Of a DNA stretch of 64,000 bases, positions 23,201 through 33,280 are shown piece after piece; position 1 is the stretch's first letter; every line of letters starts with the position of its first letter. The notes beneath the pieces were generated by a model. That model saw only the letters and a program-made list of their open reading frames with translations. It ran no database searches and had not been told where the DNA came from. The position numbers and the translations under genes are program-made. Source of the stretch: Isoperla grammatica (Eukaryota; Arthropoda; Insecta; Plecoptera; Perlodidae); contig OX246747.1 in the NCBI GenBank assembly GCA_945910005.1, forward strand, positions 38,233,530 through 38,297,529, written 5' to 3'.

Positions 23201-25209
23201 CCCCCGACTACTCACGCGGGCGGTTCCCCCGGCCGGCTGACGGTCAGCAGCACCTCTCTGAGATTCTTGGCGTCGCGCGGCATGCTCCTCACGTGGATGT
23301 GTCTCCTGGGGCCGCCCGACAGCCGACGGTTCTCGGGGTAGAGTCGAGCCATGTCCGGTCCCAGATGGTGGTTGTGTTCGAGCACGGCCGTCTTGACGAC
23401 GAGCTTGCCGCGCTTGCGGTCCGTCATCAGCGAGATGTGCGACAGACAGCCCGTCTTGAACGTCCTGCGCGGATCGTTTCGCAAACAGACATTGAAAAAG
23501 TTTGCGAAAAAAAGTTTTAAACTTACTCTTTTCTTTAGCAAAAAGGTGTTGGAACATCATAAATATTTAACATTCTTTGGTTTTGGGGACATATTTTATA
23601 TCTCTTATATGTAGGCCTATATCTCTGTAACAAAATGTGTATTTTTGTTATTGATTATTGATTAGAAATGCATCGATTTAGACTATTTTATTATTCCCAG
23701 GTCACCAAAAAAACATTAGTACTACAAAACTAGGTATGCAAGCGTATTTGGAATGTTCAGAGAAGAATAAAATAAAAAGATGTTAGCAACAAGTTCAGAA
23801 AAGTTAGCATATTACGTTTACAGCCTCACTGGAACACGAGTAGGCCTATGTCTACGCCTATAAAGTAAAATGTATATTTCTTTATGAGAATGAACGTAAT
23901 TCAGCACCTACAAATTAATACAGAAATACAATACTAGTGGACGCGTGGTAGGCCTACTTACTTTTGGTTGGGTCGAATGCCCTTACTCCTGCTGCGCGCC
24001 ACCCCGTAGTGTTTGCAACCGTACATAGCGTACATGTACTTGAGTCGGGGCGACAGCGCGGGAAACTTGCTCTTGAAACCGAGACTGGAATGCCCCGTCT
24101 GAAAGAAACGCAGATGCGTGCAAAATGATGAAAACGACAACAATTTAATTAAATTAAGTTTTTACATTCTATTTCTGTTGTACTTTTGCGTCTTTTTCTC
24201 CAATTATTGACACATATGTACTTTCTTTCAACACTTGTGTGTTATATGAAGGGCCTACTACTGTTATGTCAATTCAATATTTAATTTCTTTCTTATAGGC
24301 TAGTCACTATATTTATTTATACATTCTTTAAATTTTATTGGTCAATGTTCTAGTAATAGGCCTACCTAGTTTTTATTTTTTGTTTCATGCTCTAGTCTAG
24401 TTTAATTCAATTATCCTCTGGCCCCGTAAGGTAGTTTTACGTATTAACTATTGATGCGGACGATAATCGTATATCGATAAATATCGATAATATCGTATAT
24501 CGATACGATACGATATGCGCCGTCGTATCGCGATATTCATGACGATATTATTTTGCACCCAGTATCATGATAAATTGTTAATACTTCATGGTATCGTCAT
24601 AGTTTACAATTTCGCACGGTTATTTGATTATTCTATTGATGTTAGCCGAGCATCCCTTGGCAAAGTTTGCATGCTGCTGTTCCCCCCCCCCCCCCCCCCG
24701 CACGCAATGTTGGCGGTAACACAGTAGTCGTCAATGTGTCTCAACCCCTCCCCCCCCCCCCCCCCCCCCCCCACCCATCCCGTCCTTCACCAGCCGACAA
24801 ACCGGTTTGTTTGGCCATCGGCTACAATCACAATGCGCTATTTATTTGCTATTATCGCGATAATATCGTATCGCGATATTATTATATGCTCAAAATATTA
24901 TCACGATATATCGTGATATATTGTGGGAAAAAATGCGATTATCGATATGAATTTATTTATCATAACGCATCCTTAGTATTAACTAGGCCTAGCACTAGAA
25001 CAGTTAAGTTTCGAACCCTTGCTACAGCCATCGAGAGACCCACATACCTGGTGATAGCCCTGTATCAACTGGCTCTTGTGTATGTTATAGACGGTGTTTG
25101 TCATGCGCGAGTATCGGGCGAGCGCGGCTTGGAACTCTTCCAGTGACGAGAACATGGCGCCCTCGTAGATTCCCAGATCTTCCCCTGGAATGTCGTAGCT
25201 GTGATCCAT
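17221..25209 (-). CDS. ZSWIM3: ZSWIM3-like protein, complete six-exon gene
   Basis: Coding exons are 25048-25209, 23962-24098, 23216-23464, 21409-21654, 19342-19560 and 17221-18307. All borders are GT-AG, the phases agree, and they join to 2100 bp, 699 aa; human ZSWIM3 is of similar length. The start MDHSYDIP is the only ATG before an FAR1-like part (about 17-185; FSSLEEFQAAL, GIRPNQKTFKTGC, VLEHNHH). Residues about 266-400 are the MULE-transposase-type fold (FPEYLCVDTSC, FAVEDSSGWSEMVGL, LRRYFPD). The SWIM zinc finger is CLC-x9-CRH at about 548-562, followed by a helical C-terminus. The catalytic acids expected of an active MULE are not evident (INNGPS where a TDxD motif would sit), consistent with a domesticated, DNA-binding or adaptor role. 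Introns carry a MITE, a nested hAT, a TTAA element, two LINE ends and an acceptor minisatellite. The family is secure; orthology to ZSWIM3 versus ZSWIM1 is likely but not proven. Confidence 0.88.
18373..18550. mobile_element. pogo/Tigger-like MITE in ZSWIM3 intron
   Basis: The ends CAGTGAAACTTATTTATAAC and, inverted, CAGTGAAACTTCTTTTTAAC are flanked by TA on both sides (18371-18372 and 18551-18552). A TA target and CAGTGAAACY ends are characteristic of Tc1/mariner-pogo-type non-autonomous elements. 178 bp, no coding part. Degenerate relatives occur at about 37120-37330 and 37470-37510. Confidence 0.75.
19060..19327 (+). mobile_element. LINE 3' end ending in (AAG)n beside a splice donor
   Basis: Translation in plus gives RLQTGHDLLGKHLHRIG, then C.LC-type and KEEACLYWKTRK words, followed by GCGGGCATAGGAAAAGAAG. 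This is the same retroelement family as 41690, 44240 and 45231. The AAG tail ends about 10 bp from the 5' splice site of the minus-strand exon 19342-19560 (donor bases 19337-19341). Its upstream limit is unclear; related sequence may begin near 18780. Confidence 0.7.
19555..19828 (-). repeat. Minisatellite duplicating a splice acceptor
   Basis: Ten copies of AGGTACCTGAGAGACAG... start at 19555, 19583, 19611, 19639, 19667, 19695, 19728, 19757, 19790 and 19819 (periods 28 x5, 33, 29, 33, 29). On the minus strand each full unit reads TGTCTCTCAG, the acceptor, followed by GTACCTAT.GTGTGGA, the first bases of ZSWIM3 exon 5. The real exon starts in the copy nearest the coding body (19560). The last copy is degenerate. 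The array has no stop in the ZSWIM3 frame. Confidence 0.9.
20474..21276. mobile_element. Foldback MITE split by a hAT insertion
   Basis: The ends CTTCGGTAATGCTTCCATCAC and, inverted, CTCGGTAATGCTTTCGTCATC enclose a body identical in plan to the uninterrupted copy at 60448-60576. The body is broken at GATACCTG by a 667-bp element (20545-21211). Confidence 0.85.
20545..21211. mobile_element. Non-autonomous hAT element nested in a MITE
   Basis: The terminal inverted repeats are TAGGGTTGCCAACT and its complement. The flanking 8-bp duplication GATACCTG (20537-20544 and 21212-21219) is exact. The related MITE at 60448 has a single CAGATACCTGCTCGG at this place and so shows the empty target. The hAT superfamily is inferred from the TAGGGTTGCC end and 8-bp duplication. 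Length 667 bp; only a short open frame (21112-21297) crosses its right end and it is not a transposase. Confidence 0.9.
21999..22728. mobile_element. TTAA-inserted non-autonomous DNA transposon
   Basis: Perfect 18-bp inverted ends AGGGGTTCTCACCCGCTA are flanked by TTAA at 21995-21998 and 22729-22732. The TTAA target suggests piggyBac-type transposition, although the end does not start with the usual CCC. The 730-bp interior has a CT-repeat (about 22270-22310) and no transposase. It lies in ZSWIM3 intron 3. Confidence 0.85.
23000..23152 (+). mobile_element. Poly(A)-ended LINE 3' terminus in ZSWIM3 intron
   Basis: The end of the reading frame (...LYYWIARKKNG stop) and TCTGCACAGGAC lead into a run of about 22 A at 23131-23152. 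A second poly-A run follows at about 23185-23200. Near-identical to 14530-14613. It lies about 60 bp from the donor of exon 23216-23464, antisense to the gene. Confidence 0.75.
24449..24975. mobile_element. Non-autonomous hAT-type element, copy 2
   Basis: The exact 8-bp duplication GTATTAAC flanks it (24441-24448 and 24976-24983). Ends TATTGATGCG and, inverted, TAAGGATGCG match the element at 3136-3739, as does the CGATA/TATCG-rich sequence. The interior is shorter and holds two poly-C runs (about 24682-24698 and 24749-24772). Confidence 0.85.
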
Positions 25210-27053
25210 GTCGCGGGTCGGCTATGGCCGGGGGACATTAGCTGGCTGGCACACAACAGAACTGTTATTAAAATCAGCGCCGGTTTCGGTAGGCCCACCG
25301 TCATGTATCCGAGCGATCAGAGCTTGCTTGCTCGCACAAGACTTTCAGCTCAATCCGAGCTAGCCTAGGCCCTAGGTGAGTAGGCCTAGCATTCTTTCAA
25401 TGCCGATCAGATTGAACAGAGCTCAAGATTGCATTTCAGATTTACAGATAGGCTTGGCTAAGGTATACCTGGGACCTAGCTAACCTAGGGAGTATAGCTA
25501 AAACCTATATTGTATCGATTAGCATCATTGCCAAGATATGAGGTGTAAACCCCAAATATCATCATTTAATGCCAAGTACGTACTAGCCTAGATATGGCTT
25601 ATATATATAGCTAAATGTTCAACTCACATGGCATAGACTTAACACAGTGTGAATAGCTTGTATTCACTCAATTACAGAGGAGAAATAGGCTGGGCCTAGC
25701 CTAGGCCGACAGGAATAGTCTATCTTTTGAGGTTATGTTTCGCCCATCCGCAAGGGCGTTTCAACACGGTGTTACGCAAAATTACGAAATTTTCCAAGAA
25801 AATTTACCCGTGAACGTATAAGTAATTAATTCAATGTATCATGAACCACCAAACAGAGTATTTAGTGAAGATTTCAATTATTTCACATCTCCACATCATA
25901 ACAAAGCTGAATGATTCCACAGCCTTTTAAAAGTGTTACGCGCTATTCGTTTTAAAATTTTTAACAAGGCTGTGATTTACTTGGATCGTGACGTCACAAT
26001 ATGCTGTTTGAAAAAGTGCGGGGAACAGAAAATCTTGAAAACTTTTTAATTACGTTTTTGGTGTCTTTAGGTGACGATCTGGTATATAATCGAATTATAA
26101 ATATGACATTTTAGCACTTTGAAATAGCTCTGTATTTATTGTGGCGGTGATGCAGATTCGCTGAGTGCAATAGTCGAGTAAACCATGGTTCCTACGTTCC
26201 AGGTTCGAATCCTGACCGTGTCAAGAACGTGCCACAAAAACTGTCAAGAGATTCTGTGCATTATTTCACTGTGTTGCCACCAGAATGCATAGTCTCTTTT
26301 AGCAAAGCAATGTCCACAATCGTGGACACCCGATAATATTCAACAGGTTCGTTTGATTTAACTATAACATTAGGTATATAATGTGAGGAAAGGATCCAAC
26401 AGCTTACCTACCTTCGTGTAAGATGACGGATTTGAGAGTTTGAAGAACACATAAAAAACATAATACAAAATAACGAGACGTTAGTTATAACAAGGCAACA
26501 TTCTAAATTGTGGCCCTTAATAACATTTTTCTATTTTATAGTATTAAACAAAAAAAATGTAACTTTTTCAAGGGAAAAAGTGACAGGATGTTTTTAATAA
26601 ACTTGAACATCATTGATTTGAGTAGGTAAAAATGTATTTATTTCAATCTGATATCGTGTTTTGTATTTTACAATGAATGACTCCAAGTTTAAACGTTGGG
26701 GCCTTCCCTTGTTTGTACAATATCTTTTTAACCATTCTTATTATTGTAGTAAAAAACACACTGAGTCAACACGATTTACCAATACAGTAACTTACACTAA
26801 AATGGTCACATTGATCCTGGAACAACTTGTTATTTCAACACATTTCCATTACAAAATGAAATATTACTACTTCTTAGCTAATATAGCCAAACAAGATTCG
26901 ATCCCAATATGTACTACAAGAATCCCCTCGGCTGTGTGACGACGTACTCAAGATCTCGGCTCGTACGACAGGCAGAGCTACGAACAGACAAACCTTTAGA
27001 ACTAGACTGTCTCTCTACTAAGGCGATTGTCCTTCCTTGGCTGCGGACCGTCG
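25210..27053. other. ZSWIM3 upstream region and THAP gene 3' region
   Basis: No exon is seen. 25310-25720 is rich in palindromic AGGCCTA/CCTAGG words and should include the ZSWIM3 promoter. A TGACGTCA palindrome lies near 25989. A B-box-like GGTTCGAATCC near 26204 marks a possible tRNA-derived SINE remnant. TTTATT near 26637 is an AATAAA on the minus strand that could end the THAP transcript, whose stop codon is at 27054. Confidence 0.5.
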
Positions 27054-28853
27054 TCACGTCTCATTCCAAGCGAAGTCGTCGTCTTCCTCCCAGTCCCCCG
27101 TCTCCGCAGTTGTGACCGCTATCGGTGTTGTGACGGGCGACGTCACCGCTATCGGCGTTGTGACTGGCTTGCTTGCCATCAGTACGGACCTCGTCTCCGC
27201 AGTTGTGACCGCTGTAGGCGTCGTGACTGGCTTTGTGATCAATATGGACTTCGTGAAGGACGTTGTGACCGGCGCTGGTGCCGGTATTGTGGCCGCTACA
27301 CGCGTTGTGACCGGCTTTTTGATCCACATGGGACTCGTGAAGGGAATCGTGATCGCTACCGGCGTTGCGTCCGGTATTGCGGAGGCTACGGGCGTCGCTA
27401 CCGCCCTGGGCGTTGCGAGCGCCCCCCGCCCCAGCTGCATCGCGACCATCTTGTCGCGGAGACGCCTCAGCTTCTGTTCCGTCGCCTTCAGCTTGCGAGC
27501 GAACTTGATCCGGGACGTCCTCTCACGGGCCAACTGTTGCGCGAGCAGCGCGTTCTTGGCTCGCTCCTCGGCCAGCAGCGTCTGGAGCCGAGCCAGGGTC
27601 TCCTCCGAGTGAGTCAGTGGCCCCACCAGGACCAGACCTGCGCACACACATCGTCACCATCGTTATAGCGCACACACTCACTATTGGTTTGACATAGTTT
27701 GAAGCGTCACCGCCTGGTTAAATGTGACCACCGCCCAGCACGACAAATATGACTGATTATAAATAATATAATGTGAAATGAATAAATATGTGATATGATT
27801 GTCGGGTTGTCACGGGGGTAAGGGGTGGTCACATAACGGTAGGGGGAGCAAAAGGGGGGCGTCAAACTAAGAAAATCTTAAGTTCTAGCTGTGTTCCACA
27901 ATTCATCTCAAGTAATCTAGGATAACCTAGAACGACATAAGGATGAGTCAGATGACATGACATAAAAGGGATACAGGTTAGTTGGACTTGTTGGATCTGT
28001 GCGTGTGAGGACAAAGACGCAATGATAACAAGGAAAGAGCGACGACCCCCCAGCTTACCGGGAGTGTCAGTGCTCGGAGTAGACGCAGCCGGCGTCGGAA
28101 CTGAAGCCTCGACCGTGCTCGGCTCGACCGCGATCGAGTCCGGCTCGCCTTCAGACTGTTCGGCCGCGGGGGAACCCGACCGACTGCTCTCGTCCTCCTC
28201 CGCAAGTCCCGACTCGGCGGCTCGTTGCGGCGGGGTCGGAGGCCGACTGAAACCACGACATAGAGGTCGATGCAAGTCGCTCGTCGTCGTAGGCACAGCT
28301 GGGCAAGATACTCGAATGAACGTATTTTAGATACAAAATACATACTTTATATTTTCAAAAATAACGTACCTACTAGAAATTAAACACATCTCCCTGGATG
28401 CTAGTTTAGCAAGTTACGTTGATGAGACTCTCTCTGCAACGGCTACGAGCGCACCAGCGTAGGCACTCACCCGTTGTCAGGGTTGCCAGCGGGGTGAAGT
28501 CTCATCGCCCAGGAAGTCTCCTCGGACGACGGCCGGTCCAGAGAGGTCGTCTCGACGATCGAGAGCTTTGGCTCGGCGTCCGCGTCGTCCCAGTTCTCCT
28601 CCACCTTCACGAACACCATGTTGAGCAGGGGGCCTTCGTCATCCTTCGTCTCATCCTGGGGGGGGAACAAGTGTGTTCATGGCGTGCACACGCTCGACGA
28701 CATAGTGCAACAAGAAATAAATAAAAGCTATTCCGATGCTCGATGCTGAAAGAATGCCAAGGGGGCTGGACTTGAAGGAACGGGAGTATTTCATCTTTAT
28801 TCGTTGTCGAGACACACGACGACATAAACATGTCAATGTGGACATAAGAGAAG

Positions 28854-28890
<37 letters not shown>

Positions 28891-31800
28891 GGATAAATGT
28901 CTTTATTTTCAGGCGTGATTAAGGCCAGTTGGGCCTTCTCTTACATCCAACCTACTATTACTAAGTAGAAATACAAATTAATTAATTAATTAATTAAGTA
29001 CAAATTGATACAAATTGATTACAAATAAATATGATTAACTTAAAACTTTCAACTTATACACTAACAAAAATCAACCTCTCATTCATCCATCCCATTCACT
29101 CTGTTTATTTTCCATTGACATTATTAAGGGAAGCATGGTCACATTACAACTACCAACGAGTACATTCTGCCATAATTGGTATTTAACTGATGTGTTAACT
29201 TTTATTAAAATAGTGGACGTAAGAGAAGAGAAGAGGAAGAGAAGAGGAAGAGAAGAGGAAGAGAAGAGAAACGCACCAAGGGCCAACGTGATCTCACCTC
29301 GATCCAAACCTTCTTCTTGGTCGCCCTTGCCCTCGCGGGCGCGTCCTTCTCCGCCCGCCTCTTCTTGGTGGGCGCGGGCGCGACGGTGGGCGTAGCCTCA
29401 GTGGGCGTAACCACGGCGACGTCCTCCACGCTGGTTGGCGTCGGCATGTAGACCGCCCGGCCGGTCACGTCCTTCCTGTCCACCGGATACAGCACGAGCC
29501 GGGGGGACCGGGGGTCAGCGGGGACCCACACCAGGCCGGGGGGGAAGTCTTGCGGGGGCGGGGGGTCGGTGCCCAGGGGGTCCCGGTCCAGGTCGAGGGG
29601 TTCCTCCTTGATGTCCGGCAGGATCTCATCCAGGAGATACTCGGGCGCTGAGTACGAGGCGCTGCGGAGAGACGGATACACGCGCGGTTCATCATCTATT
29701 TATTTGTACAATTTCTATTTGTGCTTTATAGATAACAAATAGATGCCACTGCTAAACAACCTCTTGCTTGCACTATTTATGTTAGTTTTGAGTCCTCTAT
29801 TGAGGATTTACCAACAATGAACAATTGACAGCTAAACGGCTCCTCATAACAGTGGCCGGACTATAGCTCCAAGCTAGCAATACCAATACGTACACCCCCG
29901 ACGGATACAAAACCGAATTCCTCAAGGGAATCACTTTTTTGATGTTTGATACAATGTTTGCAAGACTTCAACAAAAACCCTTAAGAGGGAAGGATACCTC
30001 TACGTCAAAAACCGCAGAAAATTGTCGTTTTTTAATTATATCTCAAGATTGAAACACAAAACCGAAAATCTGAGAAACCATAGCGCTGTGGTTTGGTCAG
30101 CCCTACAGACTGAATGATAAATGTATTTAACCTTATAATCAGTATGACTGTGATAACGATTTCCTTAGTAATTTAAGGAAATCGTTATCACAGTCATACT
30201 GATTACAACGTTAAATACATTTATCATTCAATGTGTAGGGCTGACTAAACCACAGCACTATGATTTTTCAGATTTTCTATTTTGTGTTTCACTCATGACA
30301 TATACTTAAAAAATGAAAATTTTCTGCGGTTTTTGACGTAGAGGTATCCTTTGCTCTAAACGTAAGTCTGTTAATTCATTCCGGTACAATTCTACCAGCT
30401 CGCTCACCTCTCATCCGATCCCTCCCCCTCCTCCTGGTCTGTGTCCGGCAGTATCTTGAGCCGCTTCTTCCTGTCGTGCGGGAATAGCGTCGGCACGGCG
30501 TCGGCCTTGAGTGCTCGACTCGGGTCGCCGCCGACGTAGCTCGCTGCCTCGAAGTGTCTCGAGCAGACCACCGAGGTCGCGACGTCGGCCTCGAGGTCGG
30601 GCCGGCCCATCGCGAGAGTCCACCGGCCTCGCCGGGCGGCGGACGTCGGGAAACTGCGGCCACGCAAACAAACATTGTCTCAGGGTCGGGTTTGCGTCTT
30701 CGACATAGCGTACATCCTCGAAGATCCTCCGAATTACGGCACAAATACTGCGAGCTGAGCTTGGCTTATCGTGGGATTCTACGGTCAGGTCTTAGACTCT
30801 ACAACATTGTTGTACGTTCAAACGCAAAATAACCATGTTTCTGAAAACGGAGCAATATTACGATGTAGCCGAGTTCACCGGTCAAGGAACCAAACTATGA
30901 GCCATACAATGATTTCTAGGCCTAAACAATCTTATGATGTAATATTTAACCCACCTTGACAATGTACATACAATCTTGTATTGTGGTTATACAGCTAAGA
31001 AATGAAATGAAATGAAATAATTTCACGTTTGTACACAGCACGGCACACTATATTTGATGGCGTTTTCCAATGGCTGCACTGGACCGCACCGAGTGCGTCT
31101 CTAACGATGAGAACAACAATACACGACAATGTAAACAACGCACCAGTGCAGCCCACACTGGAAGATGCCATAAGGTGTCACATTTATACGATTTGGAGAT
31201 GATACCAATTTATGTGTGCAACCTTGCGATTTCATTCATTCCCGGACATTAACGTTTTACGCGGTCGAAATTTAAATATGAGCTACTCGACGCCGTCGAA
31301 GGGAACTATCGAAGTAGTTTACGACTATCTCTCACCTGTGGAACGTCACGGGCCCGTCCTTCACGTAGACCTCCCGACATCCGCGAGCGCAGCAGGTCTG
31401 GGTCGCACCGCCAGCTGTCGGCAGACAACACGATTCAATTAAGCGCTTTTAAAGGTAGGTGTTTTAAAAAATACAATACCTACCCTTTGTGCAGCACTAT
31501 TTTACATTTTACAACAAAATACATTTGACTGAGAGAACTGGGAGCAAGTAGAGGAAGTACGACTGTGGGAAGATAGGAAGAGGTGGAAAAATTTGGTTGT
31601 GAAACCCAAGCTGACGGTGCCAGAAGCAGAAAACAGCAATGGATAATGATAATGATGATGACATTTGACTCCGGCCGCAAAAGCCTACGACGAGTTTTAA
31701 AATACATTTGGTTGGTGTCCTAAAAACGAAAATCTCGTATCATATGTAAGTATTTAGGTCTTATGACAATCAAGCTATCAAGACATGTTATGTACAAAAG

Positions 31801-32223
31801 TTAAATCTAGCTAATAAGATAGGCTGCATTGCTTGTTGGACACTATCGTCGAAATAGCAATTTATAGTTTACACAAAAACTGTGTCCCAAGTTCAGGACG
31901 CGACCAAGACTCTGGAAACCGCCGGTCCGACAGAACGCAAGCCACAGTTTCAGTCGCTCACCGTCGGGCGGCGTCGGGACGGCGTTCCAGACGAGTCTGT
32001 CATTGCGGTCGGGCCTCATGAACGCGTCGGCCGCAAAGTGTTGCTCGCAGACCGACAGGTAGCTCAGCTCGCGCTTGGTCCTCGACGCGAGCTCTGGGTT
32101 GCCGCAGTTGGCCACCCACGCGGCAAACCACTCGGCGCGCGTCGGGAAGCGGAAGAAGTGGAGGTCGGGTCGCGCGGCCCTCGTGTTGGCGCAGCCGACG
32201 TACTGGCAAACGTCGCGCTTCAT
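27054..32223 (-). CDS. THAP-domain protein, tandem-THAP model
   Basis: Exons are 31962-32223, 31336-31414, 30408-30653, 29298-29661, 28471-28655, 28059-28246 and 27054-27637. All junctions are GT-AG with matching phases, giving 1908 bp and 635 aa. Exon 1 is a whole THAP domain (C6-x4-C11, LHFFRFP, CEQHF, NAVPTPP). Exons 2-3 give a second one (CCARGC, TFHSFP, CSRHF, DAVPTLF), split after FH(R/S) at the usual phase 2 position. A long acidic, Pro-rich linker follows. A coiled coil at about residues 450-505 (LARLQTLLAEERAK...) is typical of THAP proteins. The tail repeats VTTPIAVT-like blocks and ends DWEEDDDFAWNET. THAP domains are zinc-dependent sequence-specific DNA binders related to P-element transposase. 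Exons 2-7 are secure; whether exon 1 belongs to them is inferred from phase only, because the cassette at 32703-33280 fits equally. Confidence 0.75.
28741..28857 (+). mobile_element. LINE 3' fragment with (AAG)-type end
   Basis: Resembles the last 120 bp of the element at 45231: GAAAGAATGCCAAGGGGGCTGG..., GACATAAACATGTCAATGTGG, then ACATAAGAGAAGAAGATAG. It lies in a THAP gene intron, antisense. Confidence 0.65.
28858..28945 (-). mobile_element. LINE 3' tail ending in (ATCT)n
   Basis: Read on the minus strand, AAGGCCAACTGGCCTTAATCA and CTGAAAATAAAGACA lead into (ATCT)n. The same order (GGCCTAGCTGGCCTTAATC, CAATAAAGACC, (ATCT)n) is found on the plus strand at 60010-60075. One of the few fragments in sense with the host gene. 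Confidence 0.6.
29991..30350. mobile_element. Large foldback element, arms about 175 bp
   Basis: AGGATACCTCTACGTCAAAA at the left is complemented by the right end at 30350. The arms pair almost continuously to a centre near 30170 (CCTTAGTAATTTAAGG). Essentially the whole 360 bp is one palindrome. It lies in the intron between THAP exons 3 and 4. No coding capacity; superfamily not assigned. Confidence 0.9.
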
Positions 32224-32702
32224 CTCGCGCTCTCCGAACTGCGGCACTAGTGGCGATGCTACTACACTGAATGTTCGCTACGCTGCGTCGTTGTGGTTGC
32301 GACACTGTTTAAAACTTTGGATTTAAAGTCGATTGTAATTTTATATTTTGAGTGCCGTGTGTACACACTTTAACAACGGTCGTGGCACTGCGCTATTGTC
32401 TGCGACGTCGTTGCGCTCTGCTGTAACTCTACTGATAACACTAAGTAAGATAGTCTATGATACAGTTTGTAGCTTTGAAACCACAAAAAAGTAGGCTATG
32501 TTCTTACTATTTCACAAAAAAGTATGTTCTTACTTTTAAGATATTGTGCATTTTCCTTGAAACATGATTAAAAAACCTTTAATTCCACGCACTTGTTAAG
32601 TACCGTACAGGAATACCCCTTCGCCTTAACACAGTGAGCGAGTGGTCAAACTCTACCTAACAAAGCGGTTATGTTGCCACGACAACAGCGCCACAACATT
32701 AC

Positions 32703-33280
32703 CTTCGGACAATGCACCGCCTCGCGCGTTCCCCTTACGTTTCTTCGGGCGTTGGTCAAAGTTGAAGACCGAGGGGACGGTATTATCGTGCAGGTATCTC
32801 CTGTCGTTGTTTATCCGGAAACATTTCTCGACAAAATGTTCGGAACATAACAGGGAAGTTTTGCTCGGGACAAAGTTCTTCCGTTTCATTGCGGCCAACC
32901 ATTTCTGTGTTCTTTCATTATCTGACAGTGGAAATCTGGAAATAACATATATTAAAACTCATTTTCAGGGTTGAAGGTTCTCCTGACTTAGGTCTAATCA
33001 TTCTGTTGAGTACCTTATAGGTACACAAACAGGCATTTGGCTTTGTCATTAACAGGCATTTTGCAGTATAAGATTAAGGCTAATTTTAATTCATATTGAC
33101 TGCCTATGCTGAGAGCACAATTACTGATGAAGTTTTGATTTAAAACCCGGTGATCTAGCAATAGGCCTAGCATGAAAGAACATATAATTTAGATGCTATA
33201 CTCTAGGCGTACCTGAAGTATGATATCCTACTGCCCGTATTACTTCGTCTGTTGTTACAGTTATTAGCGGCACAAGTCAT
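32703..33280 (-). CDS. Additional THAP-domain cassette, two exons
   Basis: Exon 33213-33280 starts with ATG and encodes MTCAANNCNNRRSNTGSRIS then YF, ending in phase 2. Exon 32703-32935 continues RFPLSDNERTQKWL, LLCSEHFVEKCF, DNTVPSVFNF and a basic stretch RPKKRKGNAR, ending in phase 1 at a GTAATG donor. Together they form one complete THAP zinc-binding domain (C3, C8, C-SE-H, AVPT-like TVPS) in about 100 residues. The split position after YF(R) equals that of the second THAP in the neighbouring model. The phase 1 donor fits the acceptor at 31414, so this could be an alternative first module of the downstream gene (648 aa in that case). It could instead be a separate gene whose next exon was not found. 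Confidence 0.8.

Noticed and set aside
24667..25146. 159-codon plus-strand frame with Pro runs
   Set aside because: Crosses poly-C tracts and the end of a hAT-type MITE and runs antisense over a ZSWIM3 exon; not a gene.
26150..26240. Possible tRNA gene around GGTTCGAATCC
   Set aside because: The T-arm-like loop is good but no complete cloverleaf with paired ends is visible.
32000..32305. 101-codon minus frame overlapping the THAP exon
   Set aside because: Shadow frame; it lacks the zinc ligands and is only reachable by a phase that destroys the THAP domain.
17221..33280. One giant THAP-ZSWIM fusion gene
   Set aside because: The THAP model has its own stop at 27054 and the ZSWIM3-like model its own ATG at 25209, so two genes are more likely.
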